Shown: piece after piece, positions 23,100 through 33,973 of the stretch
Numbering within the stretch: the first letter of the stretch is position 1
Layout of the letters: the number at the start of each line of letters is the position of its first letter
Assembly (NCBI GenBank): GCA_003999685.1
Contig: CP021226.1
Span: forward strand, 2,294,001-2,358,000
Direction of reading: 5' to 3'
Origin: Taiwanofungus camphoratus
Lineage: Eukaryota > Basidiomycota > Agaricomycetes > Polyporales > Taiwanofungaceae
Length of the DNA: 64,000 bases
Position numbers and translations under genes: made by a program
The notes under the pieces: model-generated
Databases searched by the model: none
Told to the model about the DNA's origin: nothing
The model's input: the letters and a program-made list of their open reading frames with translations, nothing else

Positions 23100-24413
23100 C
23101 TACACGATATCTGCGAGGAATCGGGTGAACCGCTCGGGATCATCCCAATGCACCTGAGGCGTTTCTCAGCACGAGGTGTCGATCATAGTAATGCGCACGA
23201 TGGTTACTCACGAAGTGGTTCGCCAGTTCCAATTTGTGAAATTCCAGGCTCCGCCCCTTCCGCCCACGCTGGGCATACTCCTTCGCCTGGTGCATAATTT
23301 TGTGTGCTGCGTATGCACCGTCTCCAACGGTCATATTACACCACACGACATGCACCTTCAAACCAGGCCACACTAACCTCTCTTCGCCGCTCTTGTTGGG
23401 AAAATAGCAGTCAAAGAGGGCGCGTCGCAGGTTCTCCCGATATACGGCAGGATTGAGACGCTGGATCAGGATCTGCGAGCGCATCATCACGTCTTTGTCA
23501 AGGGCTCCCGCGAGCTCCTCGCGGGACATGCGCTGAATAGTGGGTGTAAAGCGTGGCTCGACACTATCATCTATCCCGTGCACCGCTGTGCGCGTCCTGA
23601 GCATGTCAGCGAAGCCAAGAGACTCTGAATCCTCCTCTGGCCCAATATTCACCGGGGTGAAGTAGGTCGATACCCAGATCGGGAATCTGGCGAACTTTTC
23701 CTCGGCACTCAGAGTCTCGTCGCGGAATGGGCTGTAAAGCCCCTCAAGGGGCGGTGCACCCATAGCGGTCTGCGATGTATCTGCGAAACATCGCACCACC
23801 CGCTCGGTCGTCAATCAAGTGCTAGAGGCAGCAGCGTGACACAGGCGCACCGTGGAGGATAAAGCTGCGGAAATACCTGTCCAGCAACTGTCTTGTGTCT
23901 TCCGGCACCTTGTCTGCATGCGCGAGTAAAGGAACCGTCTGGCAGTTGCCTGAGGACCAACCCAGGAGCGCGATACCCCCACTGGTCCTAACTTCGTCCG
24001 AGTCTAACGCTTCAAATATAGGCGGGATATTCTCTGTCTCGATGAACCAGCGGAGGAACGCTGCGAATTCGAGCCCGCGAGCCTGCATCGCAGACGCTTG
24101 CGTTTCAGGGTCTGGGCCGCGCAGGGCGTCCAGCTCAGCAGGAGTATACCGCGTCGAACCTGGATAGTCGCGGCAGTTGAGGAGGACGAGACGAAGGTCA
24201 TGGGAGGCGGCGTAGGGAATCATGCGTCGAAAGACGGCTTCGCAGGCGGGTAAGATGGCAAGTCGTGAGCTGTTTCAGGGCTGTGTACGTACCGCTGTGG
24301 AACATGGTTCCGTGAACCAGCACGATTGTCACATAGGTCGCGGACCCGTCTGGCACGCCGCTGTCCTCATAGTAGAGTACGGTGCCCATGTCGTCTACAA
24401 GACCGACTGGCAT
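23100..24413 (-). CDS. Alpha/beta-fold hydrolase
   Basis: This is a serine hydrolase of the AB-hydrolase superfamily, probably acting on an ester or lactone. Four exons (24293-24413, 23851-24237, 23212-23780, 23100-23153) give 376 residues. VLVHGTMFHSG provides the oxyanion HG. ALLGWSSGNCQTVPLLA is the nucleophile elbow G-W-S-S-G. A long cap domain follows, with DTSQTAMGAPPLEGLYSPF. The catalytic His sits in NHFVHWDDPE, created by the last splice. The start ATG at 24413 is followed by DMGTVLYYEDSG, typical of the family's first strand. No signal peptide is seen, so it is probably intracellular. Its neighbours, a flavoprotein and an SDR, suggest a catabolic context, but no substrate can be given. 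Confidence 0.86.
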
Positions 24414-25382
24414 GGCGATGGTAGGCGTGAATTCGAAAAGTGAGGGGGAGAGAGAGCAGACTACTCGTTCGTGTCAGCTGTTGTAGCTTAGCGAATAGGT
24501 CCCATGGCCAGCTCTATCTTGGGACCGCATAATATTGCGTTCACACACAGGCGAGTCGAAAAGGAGTTGAGACTTGTCGCAAGGTCCGCCATAATAAACA
24601 CAAGTACATAAGTTCTGAATGAGTCCGCCTAAAGCACATGTGCACCTGTCCCTGGAAGAGCTCGCGGCTGATGGTTCGCACAAGCAACTGGATCAGTGCA
24701 CGTAGGCTACCTGGGCGGTTTTTGGCGGCGTTCATAGTATGTCGGAATTCTCAAAGTGTTGACAGCACGTTGACAGTAATCCAACACAACGTACATCTTT
24801 CCCGGGCTCCCCGTCGATGATTGCCCCACGACGTCAACATCGGAAAGGGGACACTCACGACTTCTCGCCAGATATGTCTGTACATCATGCAATGAAATAT
24901 AGGTTTATCTTATAGAAACTCGACTGCTCTGATGCTACACTAGCGAAGAATCTCTACCGGGTCGAGTCGCAGCAAGTCCGGAAACACGGGAAGGGAGACC
25001 TGTTGAACAACCCAACATCATCCCGTGCAAATTGTGACGTCACACGATCATGTGATGTTACGCGGCGGGGAGCGCCACAATTCGCAGTGGTGGTGCGCCT
25101 TTGCTGGAGACGGGCGGACTACCACTTTCAGCCTCGTCCCGCCTTCCATCCGCACCTGCTCATATTTCTCCAACCCGCCTCTATGTTCATCTGCCTTGCG
25201 CTCCGCCGACTCCCGCGTGCCTCAATCAGCGCCATGTTTTTTTCGCTATATGGACGTCAGCCTCTTCACCGTCAGCCTCGATAAATTTTCGCTCTTGGGT
25301 CACAACATTCCTACAAGTATTTATTCTTCCAGTTGGCTCCTTCGGTCCAACATCAATTTTGAACCCTTCATTCTGAACCGCC
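24414..25382. other. Divergent region, hydrolase / GH16
   Basis: This lies between divergent starts. The part from 24474 to 24900 has no supportable gene. The 350 bp before the GH16 gene carry a CRE-like palindrome (see 25035) and a pyrimidine-rich stretch. Confidence 0.5.
25035..25042. promoter_or_regulatory. CRE/ATF-like palindrome
   Basis: The perfect octamer TGACGTCA stands 341 bp before the GH16 start codon. This is the consensus for bZIP ATF/CREB-type factors, which in fungi include stress regulators. Binding here is inference only. Confidence 0.4.
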
Positions 25383-26978
25383 ATGAGATTTCAACTCCTG
25401 TTCCTCGCTCAGGGCGTGATATTTGCCTCGCTCTTTGGAAATGCGTTTGCGGGCACCTATTCGCTCAACCAGAGCAATGTCGGCTCAGCATTCCTCTCCA
25501 ATTTCCAGTGGGAAACGTTGACCGACCCAACGAACGGGAGAGTGTCAGTATTCAGCCTTATTTTTCTTTCGTATGACATCTCACGTCCGAGGACATTAGG
25601 ACATATGTCGATCAGGCGACTGCACTCTCAGACAACCTCACTTTCGCGTCTGATGACACGTTCATCATCCGCGCCGATTACACCACGATACTGTCGTCCT
25701 CCGACTCCGGGCGCAAAAGCGTACGCATCAAAAGTAACGCAACATACAATACCCATGTAGCAGTGTGAGTTCACACAGATTTCTCTTCTCATCCGGACGA
25801 GTCCCACTTCAATGCCTGCCATCCTATGTTCTATGCCAATCATCTACTTCTCACAGGTTTGATATTCGCCACATGCCCCAAGGCTGTGCTACATGGCCCG
25901 CCCTCTGGGAGTCAGACGATACCGTCGGCATTTATGGAGGCGAGGTAGACATTGTCGAGGGCGTCAACGACGTTGAGCCGAACAGCTGCACCCTTCACAC
26001 TGCGGGCAACTGCACGATGCCCGCGAATCGCACCGAACTCGGGTACGTTTGCTCGTTGATCATCCACATCGACTCAAGCGAGAGCCCTCCTACGGATCTG
26101 ATTCGTTGCTGACATGCCCGTTTCCGCCCTTGCAGGACATCGTTATCAAACGACTGCAGCTCTAACGCCACGCTGTCGGACGGGAATAACGGCTGCTCGG
26201 TCGACGCGCCGTACGCGTCCTCCTTCGGGCCAACCTTCAACGCCAATGGCGGTGGCTGGTACGCGATCGAGCGCACGGCGGAGTTCATCAGCATCTGGTT
26301 CTGGGCACGCTTCGACAAGGGCGTTCCTTCGGAGGTGAGCGGAGGCGCGAAGGCTGTCAATCCGTCGCAATGGGTGAGTACATGGCTTTGATTCTGTGCA
26401 CTTCTTGTCTGCTCCACGCTGTTCTACAAGTTCCAGTTCTAAGCGCTGCGTTTCTTCTTGTGACACGATATTGATATTAACCCAACGTCGTAGGGTACCC
26501 CAATCGCAAATTTCCCGAACACAGATTGCGACCTTGCCTCGCAGTTTAAGGATAACAACATCATCGTTGATCTCACTCTTTGTATGGCCTTTCCTACCCG
26601 TCCAGTGTGGTCGCATTTGCTCATATATGTTCTGCATCAGGCGGTAACTGGGCGGGCGAAAGATTCAACGCTGCCGGGTGCCCTGGGAACTGTGTCGGTA
26701 CGTATCGCTCTGTGTTCGCGGCACGCTCCAAATCGAACTGGTCATTCATTCCTATCTGCTTTACAGACTATGTGAACACAAATGCGTCCGCTTTTGTGAA
26801 TGCGTATTGGGACTTCGCCGCGGCACGGGTGTATCTCCCCACCACGAGCGCCCACAGCGCAGCGTCAGCGTCTTCGTCTCGCTTTCTTACGCCCTTTGAA
26901 TCTCTAGTAGGTGTCCTCGGTGGGCCTGTTGCGGTGGCTATCATCGTAGGCGGTGGATGGTCGTGGATCGTGGGCTGA
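25383..26978 (+). CDS. Secreted GH16 glucanase (laminarinase-like)
   Basis: This is an endo-beta-1,3(4)-glucanase family protein, likely extracellular, acting on fungal or plant glucans. Seven exons (25383-25543, 25600-25764, 25857-26042, 26136-26373, 26494-26581, 26641-26697, 26767-26978) give 368 residues. A signal peptide (MRFQLLFLAQGVIFASLFG, cleaved near AFA-GTY) precedes the beta-jelly-roll. The catalytic motif is GEVDIVEGVND (E-x-D-x-x-E). RHMPQGCATWPALWE and NGGGWYAIERT are typical of basidiomycete laminarinases of the Phanerochaete Lam16A type. After the last conserved cysteines a Ser/Ala-rich stretch leads to a hydrophobic end (VGVLGGPVAVAIIVGG), compatible with a GPI-anchor signal, so it may stay on the wall. 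The 3' splice set is well supported. Confidence 0.88.
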
Positions 26979-27924
26979 TAGAAAAGTACCGTATGTGTAG
27001 TGATTGGCCTGGATTTCCGTTGGGATTGTAATCCGTTAGAAAATCCAGCTGATGGGACGTGTTGGGGTCGAAGGTTTGACGTTAATATCAGGACTTTTCG
27101 AGAAGCTAGAAGTTGGGAAGGCAACGATGTCTAAATAACGAACGAGGCCTATTCGTCGACTGCCGTGAGCGCTGTGAGGACCCCTAATAATCCCTATAAA
27201 GGATTGATCCGTGTCCGGACCAAAATGGGGGTCCTGCGCTGTGCTGATCTCCCAACAGATATGTATATGACGTCGACGGGCGGTCTAGCCTTTGTTGATA
27301 CACTTTGAAAAGGCTTGTAGGAAGCGACTGTCAGAAGCAGTCTGATTACAACCGGAGCCACAGTTCGCATCACAGGCGCAGCCGCCGATTCTCTCTGAGT
27401 ATCCTGTCTCTCAACCTCCTGTCACATAGCACTCGCACTTTCCATTGCTGGCCGCGCAGAGAGATGCCCACACTTGTGGCAGCGGGTGGAACCCGACTGA
27501 CACTACACGTGGCCGCGTTTCTGGTCATTTTTTATTCAACTCGTGGTGCAAACTGCGATGAGCTCTGGCGTTTTAGAGGTAGGAATCGGACATTTGTGCT
27601 GGCGTCGCAGGACAAGTCGAGCTACATTGCCTTGCTATGCCTCCGCGTGAACGCAAGATACACATGGGGCGTCGTAGATGATAGCCTGATCATTAAGCGT
27701 ACTAACCTTGTCATAAATAGTACACTGTGCTCGACGATCGTGAGACCGCCACTAACACCTTGTGATTAATCTAGTAATAGCGATACACTGTGATCTTGGC
27801 AAATATACTTAACACTGGAACAAATACACTGAGCGGCCTCCCACCTCTCGTATTGGACAACGCCTTATCTGCTGGCCTCCTGATAGCCACCACCGTAAAC
27901 CCTGTTATGCCCGTGCTAGCGCTG
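26979..27924. other. Intergenic between convergent genes
   Basis: A small hairpin, AGGACCCC with GGGGTCCT, lies near 27177-27236. An ATG frame from about 27463 (101 codons, one hydrophobic stretch) has no family resemblance and is not called. Confidence 0.45.
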
Positions 27925-29138
27925 CTACTGCCACCCGTCGCCAGCATTGCGGACCAGTATACGCGCATTGTTTACGAACGCGCGGATGAGCTCGTCGAAC
28001 GCGTTACGTTCCTGCTCTGACACGGACGGGTCACCGCGTTTTGCGGCGGTCAAGAGGAGGTACTCAGGCCGTGCGAGCTCGATCTCAAGCTCGTGCAGGA
28101 CTTCGGTCTGTTGGGGCGAATTCTTGAACAACGGGGATGGTGACCAAAGTGAAGGTGTGAATACCTTAGCGTTAGGTCCATACAACGAAGTCACTTGTGT
28201 GAGGTCGATAATACACTCTTCATGGGAGTAGCTTATTCGGTCCTTGCGTCGTGTATGTGTCGGTGTGCCTATGGGTTGAGACACTTCATCCGCAAACACA
28301 CACGTTTCAATGCTTATCCGCACCCAGTTGTCTAAAGCTTACCCGGGATTTCCATACTAACACTGATTCGCCAGTCTGCGGCGCGCTTTGGGCTGTAGAC
28401 GTCGAGATCGCCGAGACGCACCTTGCGCATGCACGCGTGCACCGTGCCACTCTTCTCATCGCGCGTGACGCGTATCCGGTCGCTCCTGCTTGCACCGTCG
28501 GGTGAATAGAATGAGTCAACGAGACGTAAATGCGCATATTCGAGCGGAGATGGAGTGCTGGACGAAGTTTTGAGATTGTTCAAAAGCGTGTTAAAGTGTT
28601 TATGCTGCATCTGCAGATAGGAAAATGAATAAAGAAGAGGAGACTGCAGAATAGAGGCTCACGGGAGACATATTCGACTCAAAGCGAGAATCAATTGAGT
28701 TCGGTACAAGAACTTCGCAACGCGAACAAGGTTTGAGAAAAGGGGAGAAAAGGACGGTGCCTTGACCGTAAGGATGGCACGCCATAAACAAAGGTAGCAC
28801 TCACTCGTCTCAACGAGAACTGGGAGTTGTACCCGCTGCCCGCTCAACTTGTCTCTCAGCACGCCTATCTTTGCCTCCACCTCGACTTGGCCCGCGCCCT
28901 CGGGGCGTGTGGTAATCATATGATGTACAAAGTCTGCGACCTCGCGAATGAACTCGTCAAGCGGTTCGACGCCGAGGATAGACAAGGAAAGCAGTGGTAG
29001 CGAGTAACCGTTGCTCGATCCATTTCCATTCCTATTTGGACTTTCTTGGGTCGAGGTAGGAGGAGGCGAATGCCGCGCCCGTTTCTGAGGTCTGTGGGCG
29101 TCATTTTCTGAGGCAGAGTGCTGCTCTTTGCTGTCCAT
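27925..29138 (-). CDS. CET1: mRNA 5'-triphosphatase, capping enzyme beta subunit
   Basis: This fungal-type metal-dependent RNA triphosphatase removes the gamma phosphate of nascent mRNA, the first step of capping, in the nucleus. Four exons (28805-29138, 28663-28712, 28343-28610, 27925-28283) give 336 residues. After a disordered basic N terminus comes LDEFIREVADFVHHMI, then the first metal-binding strand VEVEAKIGVLRDK. ETILVPNSIDSRFESNMSP is assembled across introns 1 and 2. RVTRDEKSG and a THTRRKDRISYSHEE block follow, and the second acidic strand HELEIELARPEYL lies near the end. These glutamate strands are the hallmark of the Cet1 tunnel enzymes. A roughly 25-residue loop before HELEIEL is longer than usual. 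It is divergent from the BCKDHA-like gene 235 bp away. Confidence 0.9.
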
Positions 29139-29373
29139 GATACCGCCGTTATATCAGTGGTCCTAGTACGCTATATGGTCCGCAGCGCAGTGAATGATGA
29201 CATGAGAGCACGGAAATGAAGCGGTAGGAAGAAAGATACCATGAAGGCTGGTATACTCGTGTCACGAGGGCTGAGCGCCGCGGAGCTCAATTTGGACCCG
29301 CGTCTATTTGTCTCTTACCCCGCATTGCGCGCCTAGCGTACATGGGAGGGCTCTTGCTCTGTCGCCTTTAACC
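29139..29373. promoter_or_regulatory. Short bidirectional promoter CET1 / BCKDHA
   Basis: Only 235 bp separate the two divergent start codons, so both promoters must lie here and probably overlap. No TATA box is evident. Confidence 0.55.
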
Positions 29374-31287
29374 ATGTTCCGAACAATGCGTCCCTCACTT
29401 ATGGTGCACAAGGTTGTCTGGAGAGGCTGCAGTAAGGCAAGATGGATGTCCACATTCTCCGCGAACACACACGGGCACCTTCCCTCTTCACAATCGCCGA
29501 TCACCTCGAAGCTGCACTTCTTCAACTCGGTCACAGGGGGCGACGAGCGGATCCCCACATATAGGGTTCTCGATGGTGTCGGGAAACCCATAGAGGGTGC
29601 AGAGCTACCTGATGTAGGCCTCACTTTGTCTAACACGGACCAATCAGTCTGAGCGTTCGACAGATCGACGAGGCACTGGCGAGAAGAATGTGAGTCTATA
29701 TCGTTCACGTCCGATACTGTGATTGACCCGGAGGGAGCGCTCTTAGGTACGAGAACATGGTGCAGCTACCAATCATTGATAACCTATTGTATAATGTGCA
29801 ACGCCAAGGGAAGATTTCTTTCTATGTGAGTGCCTTCTCCATATAGGGCAATCTGTTTTCTCACTTGAGCGAGGTAGATGACGCAAGTGAGTTCTCAAAT
29901 ATAGGATGGCGTATGGGGACCGTCACTCACTGATATATTAGTATGGCGAAGAAGCCGCTTTAACGGGATCGGCTGCCGCACTTGCTCCGGACGACGAGTA
30001 AGTGTAGTCCAAACTTCCTTTCTCTGCAGCTGAACGAATGCAGGTTCAAGAGTGCTGGGTGGGCGCCCCGCATCCATTTACCAGGAAAATAGTGTTCACA
30101 CCGAGTTCTAGGTCAATATCGCGAGCTAGGCGTCTTGTTGTGGCGCGGATTCACCTACGATGATGTGATGAATCAGTGCTTTGGAAATAGTGAGGATTCA
30201 TGCTCGAAAGGAAAGCAGATGCCCGTGGTACGCTCGTAGAAGTCTATTTCTCTTATTGATCAGTTGAATTTCGACATGGCACAAACGCACACAGCATTTC
30301 GGTTCGCGCGCTCACCACTTCCACATGATATCCTCCCCTCTTGCAACACAGATCCCTCAAGCGGCGGGCGTGGCCTATGCACTCAAGCGCGACCCCGCAC
30401 GGCGGGGACGTAATTGTGCTGTCGTCTATTTTGGTGAGGGTGCGGCGTCTGAGGGTGATTTCCATGCCGGAATGCTGTTCGGTCGGTGTTGGCTTTACTT
30501 CGATGTTTCTTTTCCAGAAGGAGTGACACTGCTTCCCACACAGCATCTACTATTCCCTCGCCCACGCTTTTCATTGCACGTAATAATGGCTTCGCGATTT
30601 CTACGCCTGCATCAGAACAATACTACGGCGATGGGATTGCAGCTAGAGGCCCCGGGTATGGCATGCACACGATTAGGGTAGACGGGAATGACGTTCTGGC
30701 AGTTTACAATGCTACCAAAGAGGCACGGAGGCTATGCGTCGAAGAAGGCAGGGGTGTTCTTCTGGAAGCGATGACATATCGGTTCGTCCCCCATCCACTT
30801 GCCATGCGCGCTGCAAATCTCTGACCTTTTATCACTAGTGTGGGTCATCACTCAACGTCGGACGATTCCTTTGCCTATCGTCCGCGACAGGAAGTGGAAG
30901 ACCGCAAGCGGCTTGACAATCCGATTGCGCGCTTCCGACTGTTCCTCGAGGCGCGTGGGTGGTGGTCTGCAAGTGAGGAGGATGCGCTGAAGGCACGGGT
31001 CAAGGAAGCGGTCTTGCAGGCGTTCCGCCGCGCGGAGGCGCTACCAAAGCCTGAGCTGGGGGCCATGTTTGAGCAAGTATATGGCGGCGATGAGCCATGG
31101 ACAATCGTGAGCTCATATTTATGGATTTTTCGGTCATGACGGGTGGCTGAATGCTGTTTGCTCTTAGAAGGAGCATAGGGAGGAGCTGAAGGGCCTCCTT
31201 ATCAAGTACGGAAGTGTATGGGCGCCTTGGCGATCGGAGCTGCAGAGATACAAGGGCGAGGGTAACGACTTGATAGGAAAGCAATGA
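29374..31287 (+). CDS. BCKDHA: Branched-chain 2-oxoacid dehydrogenase E1 alpha
   Basis: This is the mitochondrial thiamine-diphosphate subunit of the complex that oxidises keto acids from valine, leucine and isoleucine. Eleven exons (29374-29613, 29664-29689, 29747-29825, 29878-29886, 29942-29997, 30051-30058, 30112-30227, 30295-30481, 30544-30781, 30839-31106, 31168-31287) give 448 residues. The first 50 residues are basic/serine-rich, like a mitochondrial presequence. [62 protein letters not shown] and the ThDP motif GEGAASEGD are all present, as are [11 protein letters not shown] and [13 protein letters not shown] with the regulatory serine context. Exons 4 and 6 are only 9 and 8 nt, yet they encode conserved residues (MTQ, and VL plus codon halves) and are needed for the frame. 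Confidence 0.9.
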
Positions 31288-32209
31288 GGACACCTATTGT
31301 GAGATTGTTCGCGGTACGTATCTGAGATGAGTCAATCTCATTCTGCCGCATCAGTTGAACTTACGAGTTGGAATCTGTATATACTAAGTATGCTTACTGG
31401 TGGAATCGGCACCCTGACTCGGTCTGCAATTACTTCTGATTGGTCAAAAGCTTATCTTTTTTGATGGCTTTCACAAATACCGAATTTTTCTTGGAATTTT
31501 CTCGGTCGTGCCGACTGTACCAGTAAGCATAGTAGTATCTTTGTAATTTGCGAGTGTGTATTTTCAACTGTTCGGTTCAAACTGGAGTCCTTTGTGTAAT
31601 GGACCTTGAAATGTCTGAGCCAAAGTCACAGGTAAGCAAGATTCCTCTAATGTGGGAGTCTCCGTTGCTTTGCCATTGGCGCAGAACTGACGCGTCTGAA
31701 TCACATGACTTTGTTGGTTGCCACGGTCCAAATTTGTCAAGTCTTCCAACTCCTGTGCCTAATTGGTCGCTACACAAGTTGGGCATCCCTTATGTCTTGG
31801 AGTCAGTTCTGCAGACCTTTCTGCACTCTGTCGTGGTAATATCCAATATTCAATGCGATCTAGTTGAATAGTCTCTGAAGCCGTGCACACGGTCTAGGTA
31901 GATGCGCAGTAGTCGTGGCTACTGTCGTTCCCTCGGGAATCGGCCGGTGTGACTTATCGTCGGGCTCTCCAAAGTTAGGATAATAACTCTGCTTCCTCGC
32001 TAATCAGAGGGTTACAGAGGCCCGGCCGATGATATTCTATTAGATCATTCTATGAGCTCTTTCTTAACAACCGCGAGACGGTCAGCATAGATTCCTTCTT
32101 CCTCCCGCAACCTGTGTCCTGTGCGCTGCCAGGCGTACCAGGTGGATGCACCACTTCTTCATTCTCCTCTGACCTACGGGCTCTTGCAGTCGCAACCGCT
32201 CGTTCTATT
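31288..32209. other. Intergenic, BCKDHA to membrane protein
   Basis: This contains the MITE-like element at 31381-31538 and, after it, AT-rich DNA without recognisable genes. Confidence 0.5.
31381..31538. mobile_element. MITE-like element, copy 1
   Basis: About 158 bp are bounded by terminal inverted repeats. The left end, ATACTAAGTATGCTTACTGG, and the reverse complement of the right end, ATACTACTATGCTTACTGG, match almost throughout, and similarity continues inward to a TCGGCAC motif (about 30 bp). The interior has no coding capacity. A related copy at 35503 shares the left half with clear but diverged identity. TA-rich edges are compatible with a TA target duplication, as in Tc1/mariner-derived MITEs, but the exact ends are not certain. 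Confidence 0.65.
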
Positions 32210-33973
32210 ATGTTGTTTTTCTTTTTCGCCCTAGTCGGCGTTCTCGCGCTCGGTTTGGGGCCTCAGGTTACCCTCGCACATTTTGATTTCGTCACCTTTT
32301 CGTCTGTTCAGCAGTGCACCCCCTTTCATATCCAGTTTTCCGGAGGCCAGTCCCCCGCGTCTCTTCCTTTGACGTTGACTGTCGTTCCGTTGAACTCGAC
32401 GCCAGTCTCTATTCCTATACCCAGTACGGCGTGGAACGACACAACCGAGACTGGCGCAGCCATCACATTCTTACCCCTGCCCGCCGGCACCGACTTCGTC
32501 GCTTCCCTCGACGACGCGAACGGTGTAAGTACAGGTCAGGTATCAGATATTATCCGAGTGGGGCCGTTCAACGACACATCGTGTCTGCCTTCTGCTCCGT
32601 CCGCGTCACAAAAAGTCTTCACCGTTCAAGGCGAGCTTTCCCAATGCGAGCCCTTCAATGTGACATATCCCGCGCACGATGCTGCACCCTCAATTCGGGC
32701 ATTCATACCTAAAGGCGTCTCCTTCCCCGTCAATCAAAGTGTGGCTGCTGATGAACCAGGCACTGCGACATATACCATGGATACTTTCCATGACTCGCAG
32801 GTGGTGCTTTTATTGAGTGACAAGAGTAGCAATGAAACAACGGCCCTCTTATCAGTGGGCGGAGACTCATTGAGCAACGGAACTTGTATCACCGCCGCCT
32901 TCCCTTCTACAAATGCTACTGCTTCGTCGAGAGATAGCATGACTTCCAACTCAAAAGGCCTATCAAAGTGAGTATGATCATACCGTTCTTGATTCTGCTT
33001 AAGCTGATCCATATCTATGTATTTGAAATCGATAAGGACAGTCATCATTGCGATTGGAGCGGCTTCCGGAGCTGTCGTGGGAGGCCTCGTGCTCGTCATG
33101 GCGCTCTGGTTCTATTGTTCCCGCAGGAAGGCACAGAAGTTGACTCTTGCGCAAGTCGAGCAGGGAGGCTCTGACATGCCTCAGTCAGGCAATGAGAAGC
33201 ACTTCTCAGCGCAGTATGGGTTGTCTTCCCCTACATCGTATTCTCGGGCTCCTCCAAGAAAGCAGTCTTGGCTACAAGTTCCCCATGCATCCGCGGAGGG
33301 CGCTCGCTATGTCAAGAATCCACTGTATACCGATTCAAAGTTGGGGCTCTACTCGCCAACGATCGCATCGACCATAAACGGGTCTGCGCCGCCGTCAGCT
33401 ACGCGAAGTAACAAAGAGCGAAGTGCGCGCGGCATTGCCTTGATGTCCAACGACATCCCATCGCCTCTCTCATCGACCCTTCGCGATGGCGACACCCCTC
33501 GCCCTAGCCCCAACACTCCGCAAGCGTTCCCATCTGCGCAGCTCGTTTCTCGCAGCTCGCCCCGTCAGGGACCTTGCCTCCCTTCTCCAGCCACGACAAT
33601 CTTCACCACGGACATGGAGCACTTTGTTGACATGAGCGAGCGGTATTCGGTCGTTGACAAGGCTGAAGCCGTCCCGCTCCGGCCCCCGCCAGCTTTGGTT
33701 GCTGAGAGGACCTTGAGGAACAGCGCGTACCTCGCGGGCATTGAATCCGCGCAGAGCGCCGGGCTGCAAAGTCCGCAGGTGCGCGTGCGGCCGCCGACGC
33801 TGAGGCTGCACTCGGCGACGTCGTCGGTGGTGTCGTCGGTGGTTTCGACGCGCTCGGGCGTTAACTTCCGTCGCTCGCCCAGCTCGAAAGTGTATCGTGA
33901 GCCTCCGCAAGCGGCCATCCCGTCGTCGCCGACGGCATCTCCCTTGCCTTCTCCTGTTACCTCGCCAATGTAG
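32210..33973 (+). CDS. Mucin-like single-pass membrane protein
   Basis: This is a surface protein of unknown function. Two exons (32210-32967, 33037-33973) give 564 residues. The start is the first ATG, and it gives a signal peptide (LFFFFALVGVLALGLG, cleaved near LA-HFD). The ectodomain has two similar modules of about 100 residues, each with a Gln-Cys-x-Pro-Phe start (QQCTPFHIQFSGG and SQCEPFNVTYPAH), ending near a second cysteine and carrying many N-x-S/T sites, like Ig- or cadherin-like folds. A membrane span (IIAIGAASGAVVGGLVLVMA) near residue 256 is followed by WFYCSRRK and a long Ser/Pro-rich cytosolic tail. This plan, one span with a glycosylated ectodomain and a disordered tail, is common in uncharacterised basidiomycete proteins and could suit sensing or wall anchoring. 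The role is not known. Confidence 0.8.

Noticed and set aside
24474-24892. Short minus-strand frames after the hydrolase start
   Set aside because: I considered whether they were a third hydrolase copy or an upstream exon. No shared residues with the hydrolase were found.
27305-27769. 154-codon plus-strand frame between the GH16 gene and CET1
   Set aside because: It begins with TTG; the ATG-started part (101 codons) has one hydrophobic stretch but no recognised family or splice support.
28160-28235. A possible extra intron in CET1 before the second acidic strand (GTATGG donor, CTAAC branch)
   Set aside because: No acceptor in reach restores the frame, while reading through stays open; kept as a long loop.
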